Origin: JACRAV01 sp964571235
GTDB lineage: Bacteria; Zixibacteria; MSB-5A5; GN15; FEB-12
Length of the DNA: 64,000 nt
Direction of reading: 5' to 3'
NCBI GenBank assembly: GCA_964571235.1
Contig: CAZNAI010000007.1
Span: 62,001-126,000, forward strand
Shown: positions 8,538 through 16,952 of the stretch, piece by piece
Position numbering within the stretch: the first letter of the stretch is position 1
Layout of the letters: the number at the start of each line of letters is the position of its first letter
The notes under the pieces: model-generated
Databases searched by the model: none
Told to the model about the DNA's origin: nothing
The model's input: the letters and a program-made list of their open reading frames with translations, nothing else
Position numbers and translations under genes: made by a program

Positions 8538-9745
8538 TGACCCACCCGAACGGCATAAGGCTACGCTCGTATGTTTCGGCGATATTCGTCACTGCTATCG
8601 CCGCTGTTCCCGCAGTTTACGCCTCTGATTCGACGATTGTGGCCCCGGCCACGTCGGTGCTGGCCAACGATCACAAGTACGACAACGGAACACGAATCGA
8701 TCTGACCTGGGTGCCGTCACTCGACGACCGGCTCGGAGAGAAATCTATTTCCGGATATGAGGTCTATCGCTCGGATGGGGAGAGTGCTCCGGTCAAACTG
8801 GCCGATCTTCCGGCCGGTTCGAATAGCTTCGCCGATGAAAATTGTGTCACTGGTGCGTCGTATGCATATTCAATCAACACCGTGACGCCCTCCGGCTCGG
8901 CCATGTCCATTCCGACCGCAGCGATCAAGTCCGAAGTCGAGTGGCTGAATTTCAATCGAAAGTGGTTGTTCCTGATCGCCTGTCTGGTAGCTGGGTTTGT
9001 CATTTACTTTATCGAAACAGCCCGGCGCGGCAAGAAGCTCTTTGTGCGCAAGATCGCCGGACTTGATGCCGTTGATGACGCCATTGGCCGCGCGACCGAA
9101 ATGGGCCGACCCATATTATACGTCCCCGGTATTCAGGACATGGACGATGTGCAGACAGTAGCGGGAATTACAATTCTCGGGCGGGTATCGCGCGTCGTTG
9201 CCGATTACGACACGAAAATCAACATGCCGGTCTCGCGGTCGCTTGTGATGACTGCCGCGCGTGAGACGATCAAGGCCTCATATATGGCCGCCGGTCGGCC
9301 CGACGCCTACAACGACGATATGGTCTCGTACGTCACGGACGAACAGTTTGGATATGTCGCGGCGGTGGACGGCATCATGGTTCGCCAAAAACCGGCCGCT
9401 TGTTTCTACCTCGGAGCGTTTTTCGCCGAATCACTGGTACTGGCCGAGACGGGCAACTCTATTGGCGCGATTCAGATCGCCGGAACAGCCCAGCCGGCGC
9501 AACTACCGTTTTTTGTCGCCGCCTGCGATTTTACGCTGATCGGGGAAGAGTTATTTGCCGCGTCAGCGTATCTCAGCAACGAGCCCAAACAACTCGGTTC
9601 GCTCAAGGGACAGGATGTCGGCAAGGTGGTCGCGCTCGGCGCTATCATCGTCGGCACTATTGCGGCCACGATCGGCTCGGCGTGGAATGTAGGATTCATG
9701 AACACCCTCTGGCACGGCCTTCGTTCAATCTTCCAAACCAATTGA
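8537..9745 (+). CDS. Module 2, A-type: FN3 + TM + cytoplasmic DUF6754-like protein
   Basis: I prefer the GTG overlapping the D1 stop (tagtg), with TGAGG about a dozen bases upstream; an in-frame TTG at 8516 is the alternative. The 402-residue product has a signal peptide ending VYA/SDS, an FN3-like domain with WVPSLDD and GYEVYRSDG segments, a TM helix before ETARRGKK, then the cytoplasmic domain. The domain starts KIAGLDAVDDAIGRATEMG and includes ACDFTLIGEELFAASAYL, plus a C-terminal hydrophobic helix. It is clearly closer to A1 (SLKGQD-I/V-GK at the same place) than to A3 (TLKAQDYAK). The B2 gene follows after seven bases. Confidence 0.7.
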   Translation: MTHPNGIRLRSYVSAIFVTAIAAVPAVYASDSTIVAPATSVLANDHKYDNGTRIDLTWVPSLDDRLGEKSISGYEVYRSDGESAPVKLADLPAGSNSFADENCVTGASYAYSINTVTPSGSAMSIPTAAIKSEVEWLNFNRKWLFLIACLVAGFVIYFIETARRGKKLFVRKIAGLDAVDDAIGRATEMGRPILYVPGIQDMDDVQTVAGITILGRVSRVVADYDTKINMPVSRSLVMTAARETIKASYMAAGRPDAYNDDMVSYVTDEQFGYVAAVDGIMVRQKPAACFYLGAFFAESLVLAETGNSIGAIQIAGTAQPAQLPFFVAACDFTLIGEELFAASAYLSNEPKQLGSLKGQDVGKVVALGAIIVGTIAATIGSAWNVGFMNTLWHGLRSIFQTN

Positions 9746-9752
9746 TATACCT

Positions 9753-10427
9753 ATGAAGCGCGAAGTCCCATTATTTATCACGTTCTTTGTCGGAGCGCTG
9801 TTGATTGTGTCGGTCTTTCTGCCGCCTGCTGAGTCGATGGGGGAGAATTTCACCGTTTACTTTGATATTATCGCGGTCTTCGCGTTTTTCCTTGGTGGCG
9901 GAAATTTGCTCCGCGTACACCTGATGAAGGTGTTTGCCCGCAAAAAAGAGTGGGTGTATTCGGTAGTCACGCTCACTGCGTTTCTTCTGATGCTATCGGC
10001 GGGGCTGTTCAAGATCGGCAATGCCAATGGCATTACCGGGGAATTGACCGCCACCGGATCGTGGTTTCAAACCATGTATGTCAATCTCTTGTCGCCGCTC
10101 AATTCGACGATGTATTCGCTGTTGGCGTTTTTTGTGGCGTCGGCATCGTATCGCGCATTCCGCGCGAAAAATCGCGAAGCGACTATTCTGTTGGTGGCGG
10201 CGTTTATCATTCTTCTGGGTCAAACGGCCTTCGGTACGTTTGTGACTTCATGGATACCCCCCTCGGCCAACATTCTGCAGATTCCCAATATGGCGATTTG
10301 GATCATGATCGGACCGAATCTGGCGGGACAGCGTGCTATCCTGCTTGGGATCGCGCTGGGAGTTGCCTCGATGTCCCTCCGGATTATTCTCGGAATCGAG
10401 CGGACTTATCTGGGGGATGACAAGTGA
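9753..10427 (+). CDS. Module 2, B-type: six-TM membrane protein
   Basis: 224 residues with six predicted TM helices. It starts MKREVPLFIT and contains LAFFVASASYRAFRAKN, matching the module 1 paralogue almost residue for residue in that loop. The C-terminal LGIERTYLGDD also matches. The TM3-TM4 loop is slightly longer than in module 1. The stop overlaps the GTG of C2 as GTGA, indicating translational coupling. Same unknown role as the module 1 copy. Confidence 0.7.
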   Translation: MKREVPLFITFFVGALLIVSVFLPPAESMGENFTVYFDIIAVFAFFLGGGNLLRVHLMKVFARKKEWVYSVVTLTAFLLMLSAGLFKIGNANGITGELTATGSWFQTMYVNLLSPLNSTMYSLLAFFVASASYRAFRAKNREATILLVAAFIILLGQTAFGTFVTSWIPPSANILQIPNMAIWIMIGPNLAGQRAILLGIALGVASMSLRIILGIERTYLGDDK

Positions 10428-11362
10428 CTCCAATCATTGCCGCTGGTTTGGGATTTGGACCGATCGTGGCGCTCCTACTACTTGGTGCGGCGCTGGCTTG
10501 GCTTGCCTGGCGTTCGCTTAGCGGGCACGAAGTGGCCCGGCGGGTTGTCTTTGGTCTCATCTGGTTTGCCGTGTCAATCCCAATTGTCTTCCCGATTACG
10601 TTTCAGTATCCGATTTCACCGGTCGTGAAAGCAGTTTTCGATCAGGTTGAAAAACAGCCCGCCGGATCGACTGTATTGATCTCATTTGACTTTGACCCGG
10701 CAATGGCACCCGAGATTCAACCGATGGCCAACGCCGTCACGCGGCACTGTCTGACCAAAGGGTTGAAAGTTGTCTTCATGTCGCTTTGGGGGACCGGTCC
10801 CGGTCAGCTACGAATCACGCTTGATGATGTCGTCCTGCGGGAATTCCCCGATCTCAAGCAGGGCGTTGACTGGGCCAATATCGGTTACAAGGCGGGAAAT
10901 CAGGGTGTGCTCAATGTTATTGTTACCGATCTGCGAAAGATGTACCCGGCCGACATCAATAATGTTCAACTGGACAGCCTGCCGATCATGAACGGCATCA
11001 AATCGTGCAAGGACTTCAATCTGATTATCGCGCTGGGTGGCGGATTGCCCGGACCGAAAGAGTGGGTACTCTATGTTGGTGATCCGGGGAATGTCCCGGT
11101 TGTTGCCGGCGCCGCGGCGGTTAGTGCGCCGCAACTCTATCCGTATTATCCTAAACAACTGCTTGGCATCTTAGGCGGCGTGAAGGGTGCGGCTGAATAC
11201 GAACAGCACCTCGGCGATGTCTATCCGCAATTTCTTGAGACACCTCGGCCGGCGATAAAGATGATGGGACCACAGACATTGGCCCACGTGGTTGTCATGA
11301 TTTTCATAGTGATCGGAAACGTCGTGTTTTTCCGGAGCCGAAGGGAGAAGAGGAAAGCGTGA
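10424..11362 (+). CDS. Module 2, C-type: membrane-anchored extracytoplasmic domain protein
   Basis: GTG start overlaps the B2 stop. The 312-residue protein has two N-terminal TM helices (one fewer than C1), a domain of about 220 residues with VLISFDFDP, a KGLKVVFMSLWG strand/helix segment, KEWVLYVGDPG and LLGILGGVKGAAEYE, a final TM helix, and a strongly basic RSRREKRKA tail. Losing one N-terminal helix relative to C1 moves the N-terminus outside but keeps the main domain extracytoplasmic, which supports the topology. DFDP replaces DYDP, keeping both aspartates. Function unknown. Confidence 0.7.
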   Translation: MTPIIAAGLGFGPIVALLLLGAALAWLAWRSLSGHEVARRVVFGLIWFAVSIPIVFPITFQYPISPVVKAVFDQVEKQPAGSTVLISFDFDPAMAPEIQPMANAVTRHCLTKGLKVVFMSLWGTGPGQLRITLDDVVLREFPDLKQGVDWANIGYKAGNQGVLNVIVTDLRKMYPADINNVQLDSLPIMNGIKSCKDFNLIIALGGGLPGPKEWVLYVGDPGNVPVVAGAAAVSAPQLYPYYPKQLLGILGGVKGAAEYEQHLGDVYPQFLETPRPAIKMMGPQTLAHVVVMIFIVIGNVVFFRSRREKRKA

Positions 11363-12171
11363 AACGATCGACGATCATCGTGACGTCGGTTATCGGCGTC
11401 CTCTTCATCCTGAGCTGGATATTCAAGGCCGGTCAGCCCAGTGCCAGCGGGTTCCCGCCAATGCTCAATGGCTTTCTGGTGACATTTGCGGCATTTCTCA
11501 CGCTGGCTGTCTTCTCGTTTCTCTATCAGGATAACCCCGTGTACAAATTCGCCGAGCACTTCTATGTCGGCATTTCGGCCGCCTACTGGATGTGTCAGGG
11601 TTTCTGGTCGACCATCGTCGGCAATCTGATTCCGCGCATTTCAAAGGGGCTATCGGAGTATTTTCAGGTGCAATACCGCGGTGAGTCGTGGGATATCATG
11701 TACTGGATTCCGGTCATATTAGGTGTGCTCCTTCTCATGCGCTTGTCATCCAAAGTTGGCTGGATTTCGCGCTGGGCGCTGGCGTTTATCGTGGGCACAA
11801 CTGCCGGTCTGAACTTTATCCGCTATTTGCGATCTGACTTCATCGAACAAATCTCCTCGACCATGTTGCCATTGTTGGTCGACTGGAACGGAATCGGCGG
11901 ATTCTTCAGCGCGCTGAATCTGAGTTTCGGCGGACAATTTTTGTCAATCATCACCAATCTGGTGATCTTCACCGGAGTCATATGCGGAATCGTCTACTTC
12001 TTCTTTTCGAAAGAACACACTGGTGTATTTGGCGGCGCCTCGCGGGTGGGGATCTGGATATTGATGATTACTTTCGGTGCCGCTTTTGGCTACACGGTTA
12101 TGGGGCGTATCTCATTGTTGGTCGGACGACTGACATTTCTGTATCGGGACTGGCTGGGACTTATTAGCTGA
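11359..12171 (+). CDS. Module 2, D-type: membrane protein with extra N-terminal helix
   Basis: GTG start overlaps the C2 stop (GTGA). 270 residues. An additional N-terminal hydrophobic segment (IIVTSVIGVLFILSW) precedes the shared core that begins FAAFLTLAVFSFLYQDNPVYKFAEH. The core retains YFFFSKEHTGVFGG and FGAAFGYTVM. A larger loop of about 25 residues after TM2 is specific to this copy. The C-terminus (YRDWLGLIS) parallels that of D1 (FSDWLRLIK). Function unknown. Confidence 0.7.
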   Translation: MKRSTIIVTSVIGVLFILSWIFKAGQPSASGFPPMLNGFLVTFAAFLTLAVFSFLYQDNPVYKFAEHFYVGISAAYWMCQGFWSTIVGNLIPRISKGLSEYFQVQYRGESWDIMYWIPVILGVLLLMRLSSKVGWISRWALAFIVGTTAGLNFIRYLRSDFIEQISSTMLPLLVDWNGIGGFFSALNLSFGGQFLSIITNLVIFTGVICGIVYFFFSKEHTGVFGGASRVGIWILMITFGAAFGYTVMGRISLLVGRLTFLYRDWLGLIS

Positions 12172-12172
12172 T

Positions 12173-13699
12173 ATGAGCGATATTGATAAAGGCAAGTTTA
12201 TGCAACGAACACTATTGATCGCGACGTTGATTCTCGGGTGCGCAGTGGGCGTCGTGGCGCAGGAAAGCCCGCCGACCGATACTTTGCCGGTTCAGGTGAT
12301 GGTTTCGCCCCCCGCGCCGCCGACCGGCGTTGCCGTTAGGGACAAAGCAAACGATCACGGCCACGCGATTGATGTCAGTTGGGAACTCTCAGCCGACGAT
12401 CAGGCGGGTGCCGCCAGCGTGATTACCTACGACATCTTCCGGTGGTTTCCGTTTCTTTTCGACAGCGTTAACGCCGAACGAGCTCGTGGTCGGGCGGCTG
12501 TCGACACCATGTCTGTTCTTGAGCGGGCAAAGCGACGACTCAAGACAACCGTCAGCCGAATGACAGGGGATTCTGCTCAGAGGGCGAATGATTCAATCGC
12601 GATGTGCGAAACACGTATTCCTGAATTGCTCGCGCTGTCGCGCAAGTCGGCTGATGACCTTGAGATGTTGGCTGAACGATTGATCGCGGCCCACCACGAC
12701 TACCCGAACAACGGCCAGTGGCGATCGGTTGGTACGGTGCCCTCAGGGACGCCCCGTTTTGACAATCAGGGTTCCCGCGAGCTTGAGGCCGAGGATTATA
12801 TCCCCGATTTCTGCGACTTCTATTATCGCGTCGATGCACTAACGATAGACCCGAATGTGCGCGGTACGTCGACTATCGTCGGCCCGGTGCAAAGCTCCGG
12901 CCAATGGTTTAACACCGGACGGATCGCGGTATTGATCGCCGTGCTCTTCTTTGCGGCACTGACTGTGATATTTGTACAAAAAGCCAGAAAGGGGCACGAT
13001 CTCTATGTGCGACCCCTTGCCGGTATCGAAGCGGTCGATGACGCAATTGGTCGCGCCACAGAAATGGGCAAACCGATATTGTATCTTTTGGGTGCGGGCA
13101 CAGCGGCCGATATCGCCACACTGGCTTCATTCACCATTTTGAGTCGCGTGTCGAAAAAGGTCGCCGAGTATCAAACGAGTCTGATTGTACCCTGCTACGA
13201 TCCGATCGTCATGTCGATCGCGCAGGATATTGTCAAAACCGGGTACATGGATGCCGGACGCCCAGACGCTTTCAAAGAAGACTCGGTGTTCTTCATCACG
13301 CAGTCGCAGTTTGCGTATGTCGCGGCGGTGAATGGAATCATGTTACGCGACCTGCCGGCAACTAATCTCTATATGGGTAAGTTTTATGCCGAGTCGCTGA
13401 TCTTTGCGGAAACTGGCGCACTGGCCGGCTCGATTCAAATTGCCGGCACTGATGAAGTGGCGCAGATACCGTTCTTTGTAGTCGCCTGCGACTATACACT
13501 CATTGGCGAAGAACTGTTCGCCGCCAGCGCTTATTTGGGGCGTGAGCCGCTTCTATTGGGCACGCTCAAAGCGCAGGATTACGCCAAGGCCGCAATACTC
13601 GTGCTGGCGATAGTCGGTATTGTCGCGGTGAATTTCGGGCAAGTCGACGGAATGTCGTGGCTACTTAAATTCAAAGACGCATTCCATGTGCTGGACTAG
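12173..13699 (+). CDS. Module 3, A-type: FN3 with helical insertion + TM + DUF6754-like domain
   Basis: 508 residues, about 100 longer than A1 and A2. The excess is an insertion at residues about 96-180 rich in charged and heptad-like helices (ERAKRRL, ESA/AERL-type segments). It splits the FN3-like domain between TYDIFRW and QWRSVGTV, strands that are adjacent in A1 and A2. A TM helix (about 251-268) is followed by KARKGHDLYVRPLAGIEAVDDAIGRATEMG and the same cytoplasmic domain, then a C-terminal hydrophobic helix. The annotated ATG lies one base after the D2 stop but has a weak Shine-Dalgarno; the in-frame ATG at 12200, preceded by AAAGGC, begins directly at the signal peptide and may be the true start. 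Confidence 0.7.
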   Translation: MSDIDKGKFMQRTLLIATLILGCAVGVVAQESPPTDTLPVQVMVSPPAPPTGVAVRDKANDHGHAIDVSWELSADDQAGAASVITYDIFRWFPFLFDSVNAERARGRAAVDTMSVLERAKRRLKTTVSRMTGDSAQRANDSIAMCETRIPELLALSRKSADDLEMLAERLIAAHHDYPNNGQWRSVGTVPSGTPRFDNQGSRELEAEDYIPDFCDFYYRVDALTIDPNVRGTSTIVGPVQSSGQWFNTGRIAVLIAVLFFAALTVIFVQKARKGHDLYVRPLAGIEAVDDAIGRATEMGKPILYLLGAGTAADIATLASFTILSRVSKKVAEYQTSLIVPCYDPIVMSIAQDIVKTGYMDAGRPDAFKEDSVFFITQSQFAYVAAVNGIMLRDLPATNLYMGKFYAESLIFAETGALAGSIQIAGTDEVAQIPFFVVACDYTLIGEELFAASAYLGREPLLLGTLKAQDYAKAAILVLAIVGIVAVNFGQVDGMSWLLKFKDAFHVLD

Positions 13700-13711
13700 A
13701 GGAATAAACCA

Positions 13712-14371
13712 ATGAAACGACAACTACCTTTCATATTAGTGTTTGTATTCTCGGTCTTCATGATCTTTCAGTATTTCGTGCCTCACGAATCTTCGGAGTG
13801 GGTGTACGAATTTCTGCTGGACTGGACGACCATTATCGGGATTTTCGCGCTGGCCCTGGGTATCTGGTCGCTGGTGATGGTGTCGGTCGACAAGATCCGG
13901 CAGAAACGCGAGGCATGGCAATATTCTTTTGTGACGCTCGCCGGGCTGGCCGCAACGATCATCTTTGGGTTCACGGCGAAAGTCGACGGACAGTGGGGGA
14001 TACACTTCTACACATCGGAAGGACTGCAGAATCCGATGTTCCGGCGGTTCTTCGATCATATCCTGACCCCCATCCAGTCGACCATGTTCTCGATGCTCGC
14101 CTTTTTTATCGCGTCGGCGGCGTATCGAGCGTTTCGCGCCCGAAATGTCCTGGCCTCGCTCTTACTTGTCGCGGCGCTGATTATGATGATGCGGTTTTTC
14201 CCCTACTTTGGCGACACCGCCGGCGCCTATATGTCGACCGTCGCCAACTGGCTACTGAATGTGCCGAGCCTGGCCGCCAATCGGGCGATCATTATCGGAA
14301 TCGGACTTGGAATGGTCGCCACAGCGCTCAAGATCATTCTCGGCATCGAGCGCGGATACATGGGGAAGTGA
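13712..14371 (+). CDS. Module 3, B-type: six-TM membrane protein
   Basis: 219 residues, six predicted TM helices. Start MKRQLPF is preceded by AGAGGAATAAACC. The family signature is present as LAFFIASAAYRAFRARN, and the C-terminal LGIERGYMGK ends with the same IER as in the other copies. A longer hydrophilic stretch between TM3 and TM4 (about 30 residues) distinguishes it. Function unknown. Confidence 0.7.
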   Translation: MKRQLPFILVFVFSVFMIFQYFVPHESSEWVYEFLLDWTTIIGIFALALGIWSLVMVSVDKIRQKREAWQYSFVTLAGLAATIIFGFTAKVDGQWGIHFYTSEGLQNPMFRRFFDHILTPIQSTMFSMLAFFIASAAYRAFRARNVLASLLLVAALIMMMRFFPYFGDTAGAYMSTVANWLLNVPSLAANRAIIIGIGLGMVATALKIILGIERGYMGK

Positions 14372-14377
14372 GGGAGT

Positions 14378-15259
14378 ATGAAAAAATCACTCTTTGACAG
14401 AATGATGGCGCTCGACCGCCGCTGGGTATTTCTCTTCCTGGCGGTTGCGTGCATTGTCACGTATGCCGCGGCGGTTCACGTTCCCCTGCCGGTGAACGAG
14501 GAAGTAAAGCGGATACACAAGTTCATCGACACGCTCAAGCCGGGGCAGATTGTCTTTATAGCGATCGACTACGATCCGAACAGCCAGGCGGAATTGCATC
14601 CGATGACCTACGCCGTTTCCGAGCAGTGTTTTCGCAAGGGACTGAAAGTCATCTATACGGCCTTGTCGCAAAACGGCCCCGGTATGGCCGATCAGGCGAT
14701 TCGTGATATCAGCGACTCGATGAAAGTCGATAAGACCTACAACGGCGTCGCCTACAAAGGACGCGAGATTGTCAACGGTGTTGACTATGTCTTCTTAGGC
14801 TACAAGGCTTACTTCGCCATTCAGATTCTCGCGATGGGGCAGGATTTCAGACTGCCGTTCCCGCAGGACTATTACGGCAACAAGACTGACACGCTCCCGA
14901 TGATGAAAGGTGTCCGCAATTACGGGCAGATCGCTTGTGTGGTGGATATCGGCGCGGGAAATATTATCGACGCCTGGATCAGTTACGGTCAGGGGAGATT
15001 CGGATTTCCGCTGGCGCTCGGTGTGACCGGCGTGATGGCGCCGATTTACTATCCGTACCTGAACTCAGGACAGGTATTCGGAATCATGGGCGGCCTTTTG
15101 GGCGCCGCTCAGTATGAACAGTTGTGCGAAAATCCGGGATTGGCCGCCGACGGCATGGGGATTCAACTGTGGGCGCATATTGTGATCATTGTCTTTATCA
15201 TCGTTGGTAACATCGGGTATTTCATGAGTCGTCGCGCCAGAGCGCGGGAGGGGAGATAA
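14378..15259 (+). CDS. Module 3, C-type: membrane-anchored extracytoplasmic domain protein
   Basis: The start has a GGGAG Shine-Dalgarno. 293 residues, with a single N-terminal TM helix after a basic start (MKKSLFDRMM), so the domain is outside. The DYDP motif is kept (IAIDYDPNS), followed by AELHPM, GLKVIYTALSQNGPG, TDTLPMMKGVRN and FGIMGGLLGAAQYE. The C-terminal TM is followed by SRRARAREGR. C1, C2 and C3 differ in N-terminal TM number (3, 2, 1) yet preserve the predicted side of the domain. This is good evidence that the domain acts outside the cytoplasm. Function unknown. Confidence 0.7.
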   Translation: MKKSLFDRMMALDRRWVFLFLAVACIVTYAAAVHVPLPVNEEVKRIHKFIDTLKPGQIVFIAIDYDPNSQAELHPMTYAVSEQCFRKGLKVIYTALSQNGPGMADQAIRDISDSMKVDKTYNGVAYKGREIVNGVDYVFLGYKAYFAIQILAMGQDFRLPFPQDYYGNKTDTLPMMKGVRNYGQIACVVDIGAGNIIDAWISYGQGRFGFPLALGVTGVMAPIYYPYLNSGQVFGIMGGLLGAAQYEQLCENPGLAADGMGIQLWAHIVIIVFIIVGNIGYFMSRRARAREGR

Positions 15260-15261
15260 CA

Positions 15262-16065
15262 ATGGAAGTCTCAACCTTTTTGTGGACTACCTTCGCCGCC
15301 TTCTTGACGCTGGCGACATTCTCGTTTTTGTACAAAGACAACCCGTTCTATAAATTCGCCGAACATCTGGTTGTGGGCGTCTCGGCGGGGTATTTCGTGA
15401 TCATCCTCTGGCACAACAACCTGGTGCCGAATCTGTTCGGTCGACTGGCCGACGGTCATTGGTACATGTTGTGGCTCGATTCGAGTAAGCCCTGGTATCT
15501 CATTCCACTTATTCTCGGACTGATGATGTTCACCCGCTTCAACAGGAATTGGACCTGGGTCTCGCGGTATCCGATGGCGCTCTATATCGGTATCTCGGCC
15601 GGTCTGGCGGTGCCGTTGGAAATGTCCAACCGCATAAACAAGCAATTGTACGCGACCATGGCCTCGATCGACTGGTCCAACTTCTTCGGTACGGGAATCT
15701 TCGATTACACCTCGGGTTTTTCGATGGTTGTCATTTTTCTTGGAGTGGTCTCGTCACTCATTTACTTCTTCTTTTCCAAGGCGCATTCAGGTGCTATTGG
15801 CGGTATCGCCAAATTCGGTATCTGGATTCTGATGATCGGCTTCGGCGCGACTTTCGGCTTCACCGTCATGGCGCGCATATCGCTCTTTATCAATAGACTG
15901 CAGTTCCTGCGGAGATCGTGGATGCAGGTTGCCTTTGATGAAGCGCAGGCAAATCATGGCACGTTGATCGTGATCTTTTGGGCCACCGTCGCCCTGGTCG
16001 GCGCCTACATCGTGTGGGAGATTGTGAAGAGCATTATGGACCGTCGTAAGACAGTTTCGCAGTAG
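15262..16065 (+). CDS. Module 3, D-type: membrane protein with extra C-terminal helix
   Basis: Starts two bases after the C3 stop with a GGGGAG Shine-Dalgarno. 267 residues. The core FAAFLTLATFSFLYKDNPFYKFAEH matches D2 closely; YFFFSKAHSGAIGG and FGATFGFTVM are retained, with the glutamate of SKEH replaced by alanine. After the shared core a seventh hydrophobic helix (LIVIFWATVALVGAYIVW) and a basic tail are added, which the other D copies lack. It is the last gene of the locus and is followed by a terminator. Confidence 0.7.
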   Translation: MEVSTFLWTTFAAFLTLATFSFLYKDNPFYKFAEHLVVGVSAGYFVIILWHNNLVPNLFGRLADGHWYMLWLDSSKPWYLIPLILGLMMFTRFNRNWTWVSRYPMALYIGISAGLAVPLEMSNRINKQLYATMASIDWSNFFGTGIFDYTSGFSMVVIFLGVVSSLIYFFFSKAHSGAIGGIAKFGIWILMIGFGATFGFTVMARISLFINRLQFLRRSWMQVAFDEAQANHGTLIVIFWATVALVGAYIVWEIVKSIMDRRKTVSQ

Positions 16066-16088
16066 TTTTAGTGACCACCGGAAAATGT

Positions 16089-16122
16089 AACCTCGGCCAA
16101 TCTTTTGGCCGGGGTTATTTTT
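16089..16122 (+). terminator. Terminator of the triplicated membrane locus
   Basis: A 12-bp stem (aacctcggccaa pairing with ttggccggggtt, one G-T wobble) with a tctt loop is followed by atttttat. It closes the twelve-gene transcription unit. Confidence 0.85.
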
Positions 16123-16352
16123 ATGTTGCATTGATAGCGCTGTCGCATCGACCATTCTAATCTGATTGTATAACAATTCGGGCGATGGTCGAGTAAGCGA
16201 GGCCACGCTCACAGTTTACTTCAACGCTGGTAATGGCTTACGGGCCGGTTGAGCGATACGCATCAAGTTGTTGTTTGGCAATGAGTTGCAAATAGTGAAA
16301 AACCTGTTGTGATATAAGTCGCTTGGAATAAGGAGGTTATCGAAAAAATCTC

Positions 16353-16381
16353 TTGACATACAGGTAAGATTTTCCTACGCT
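16353..16381 (+). promoter_or_regulatory. Putative sigma70 promoter for the small basic protein
   Basis: A perfect TTGACA is followed after 17 bases by TACGCT. About 85 bases separate it from the start codon. Confidence 0.5.
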
Positions 16382-16467
16382 TTCGTGTGGTGGATGGAAC
16401 GCTAATGGAGTTTCTAAACTAAGCTAAAGGGTAGCAACACAAAAGCACAGGGAAAGTGAGGTGGGGA

Positions 16468-16815
16468 ATGGCCCGGATTGAGAAATCCACCCCAGCCAAA
16501 GCGGTTGAGACCCCTCCGGTTAGTTCCGAGGATCTGTCTCAGTCGAAATCGAGATTGTCTACAGCCGAAGCGCGCCGAGAGTATCAGCGCCGGTACTACC
16601 AGATGCACAAGGAAAAGGCAAAGGAGTACCAGCGTCAGTATAATCTCACGCACAAGAAGAAGCTTCGCGGCGGTCGAGGAAAGAACTCGATGAACGCCTC
16701 GCGCGAAGTGGTCAGGTCAACTTTCAACACCGCCGACATCATGCATTCGCCGGTCGAGAAAACCCTCAAAATGCTCGAAAAAATCATCCGAGGTGAACGG
16801 CTCTTCACAATGTAA
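16468..16815 (+). CDS. Small Lys/Arg/Tyr-rich protein of unknown function
   Basis: The ATG is preceded by GAGGTG; an in-frame GTG twelve bases upstream is less likely. 115 residues, strongly basic. The centre contains a tandem repeat of the form REYQRRYYQMHKEK then KEYQRQYNLTHKKK, predicted as charged helices. No TM, signal peptide or metal motif. It has its own promoter and terminator, so it is expressed as a single gene. Nucleic-acid binding is plausible from charge alone. I do not recognise the family. Confidence 0.65.
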   Translation: MARIEKSTPAKAVETPPVSSEDLSQSKSRLSTAEARREYQRRYYQMHKEKAKEYQRQYNLTHKKKLRGGRGKNSMNASREVVRSTFNTADIMHSPVEKTLKMLEKIIRGERLFTM

Positions 16816-16836
16816 GACTGCCTTGCAGTAACTGAG

Positions 16837-16871
16837 AAAGCGACCGAATGACAATAATTCGGTCGCTTTTT
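16837..16871 (+). terminator. Intrinsic terminator of the small basic protein gene
   Basis: A perfect 13-bp stem (aaagcgaccgaat / attcggtcgcttt) with a seven-base loop ends in T5. Confidence 0.9.
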
Positions 16872-16952
16872 GCTTGCCAAAGCCGGGAATTGCCGTAGAT
16901 TATCTTCTTGTTGTCTTGGTTTATGTAAGTTATTAATAGATAAGGAGATAGT

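Larger units (their letters stand above)
16066..16467. other. Intergenic region (about 400 bp) after the membrane locus
   Basis: It holds the locus terminator (16089-16122), an 8-bp inverted repeat tcgaccat/atggtcga (16148-16155 and 16185-16192, 29-base spacing), and a promoter (16353-16381) for the next small gene. No other gene or RNA was recognised. Confidence 0.6.
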
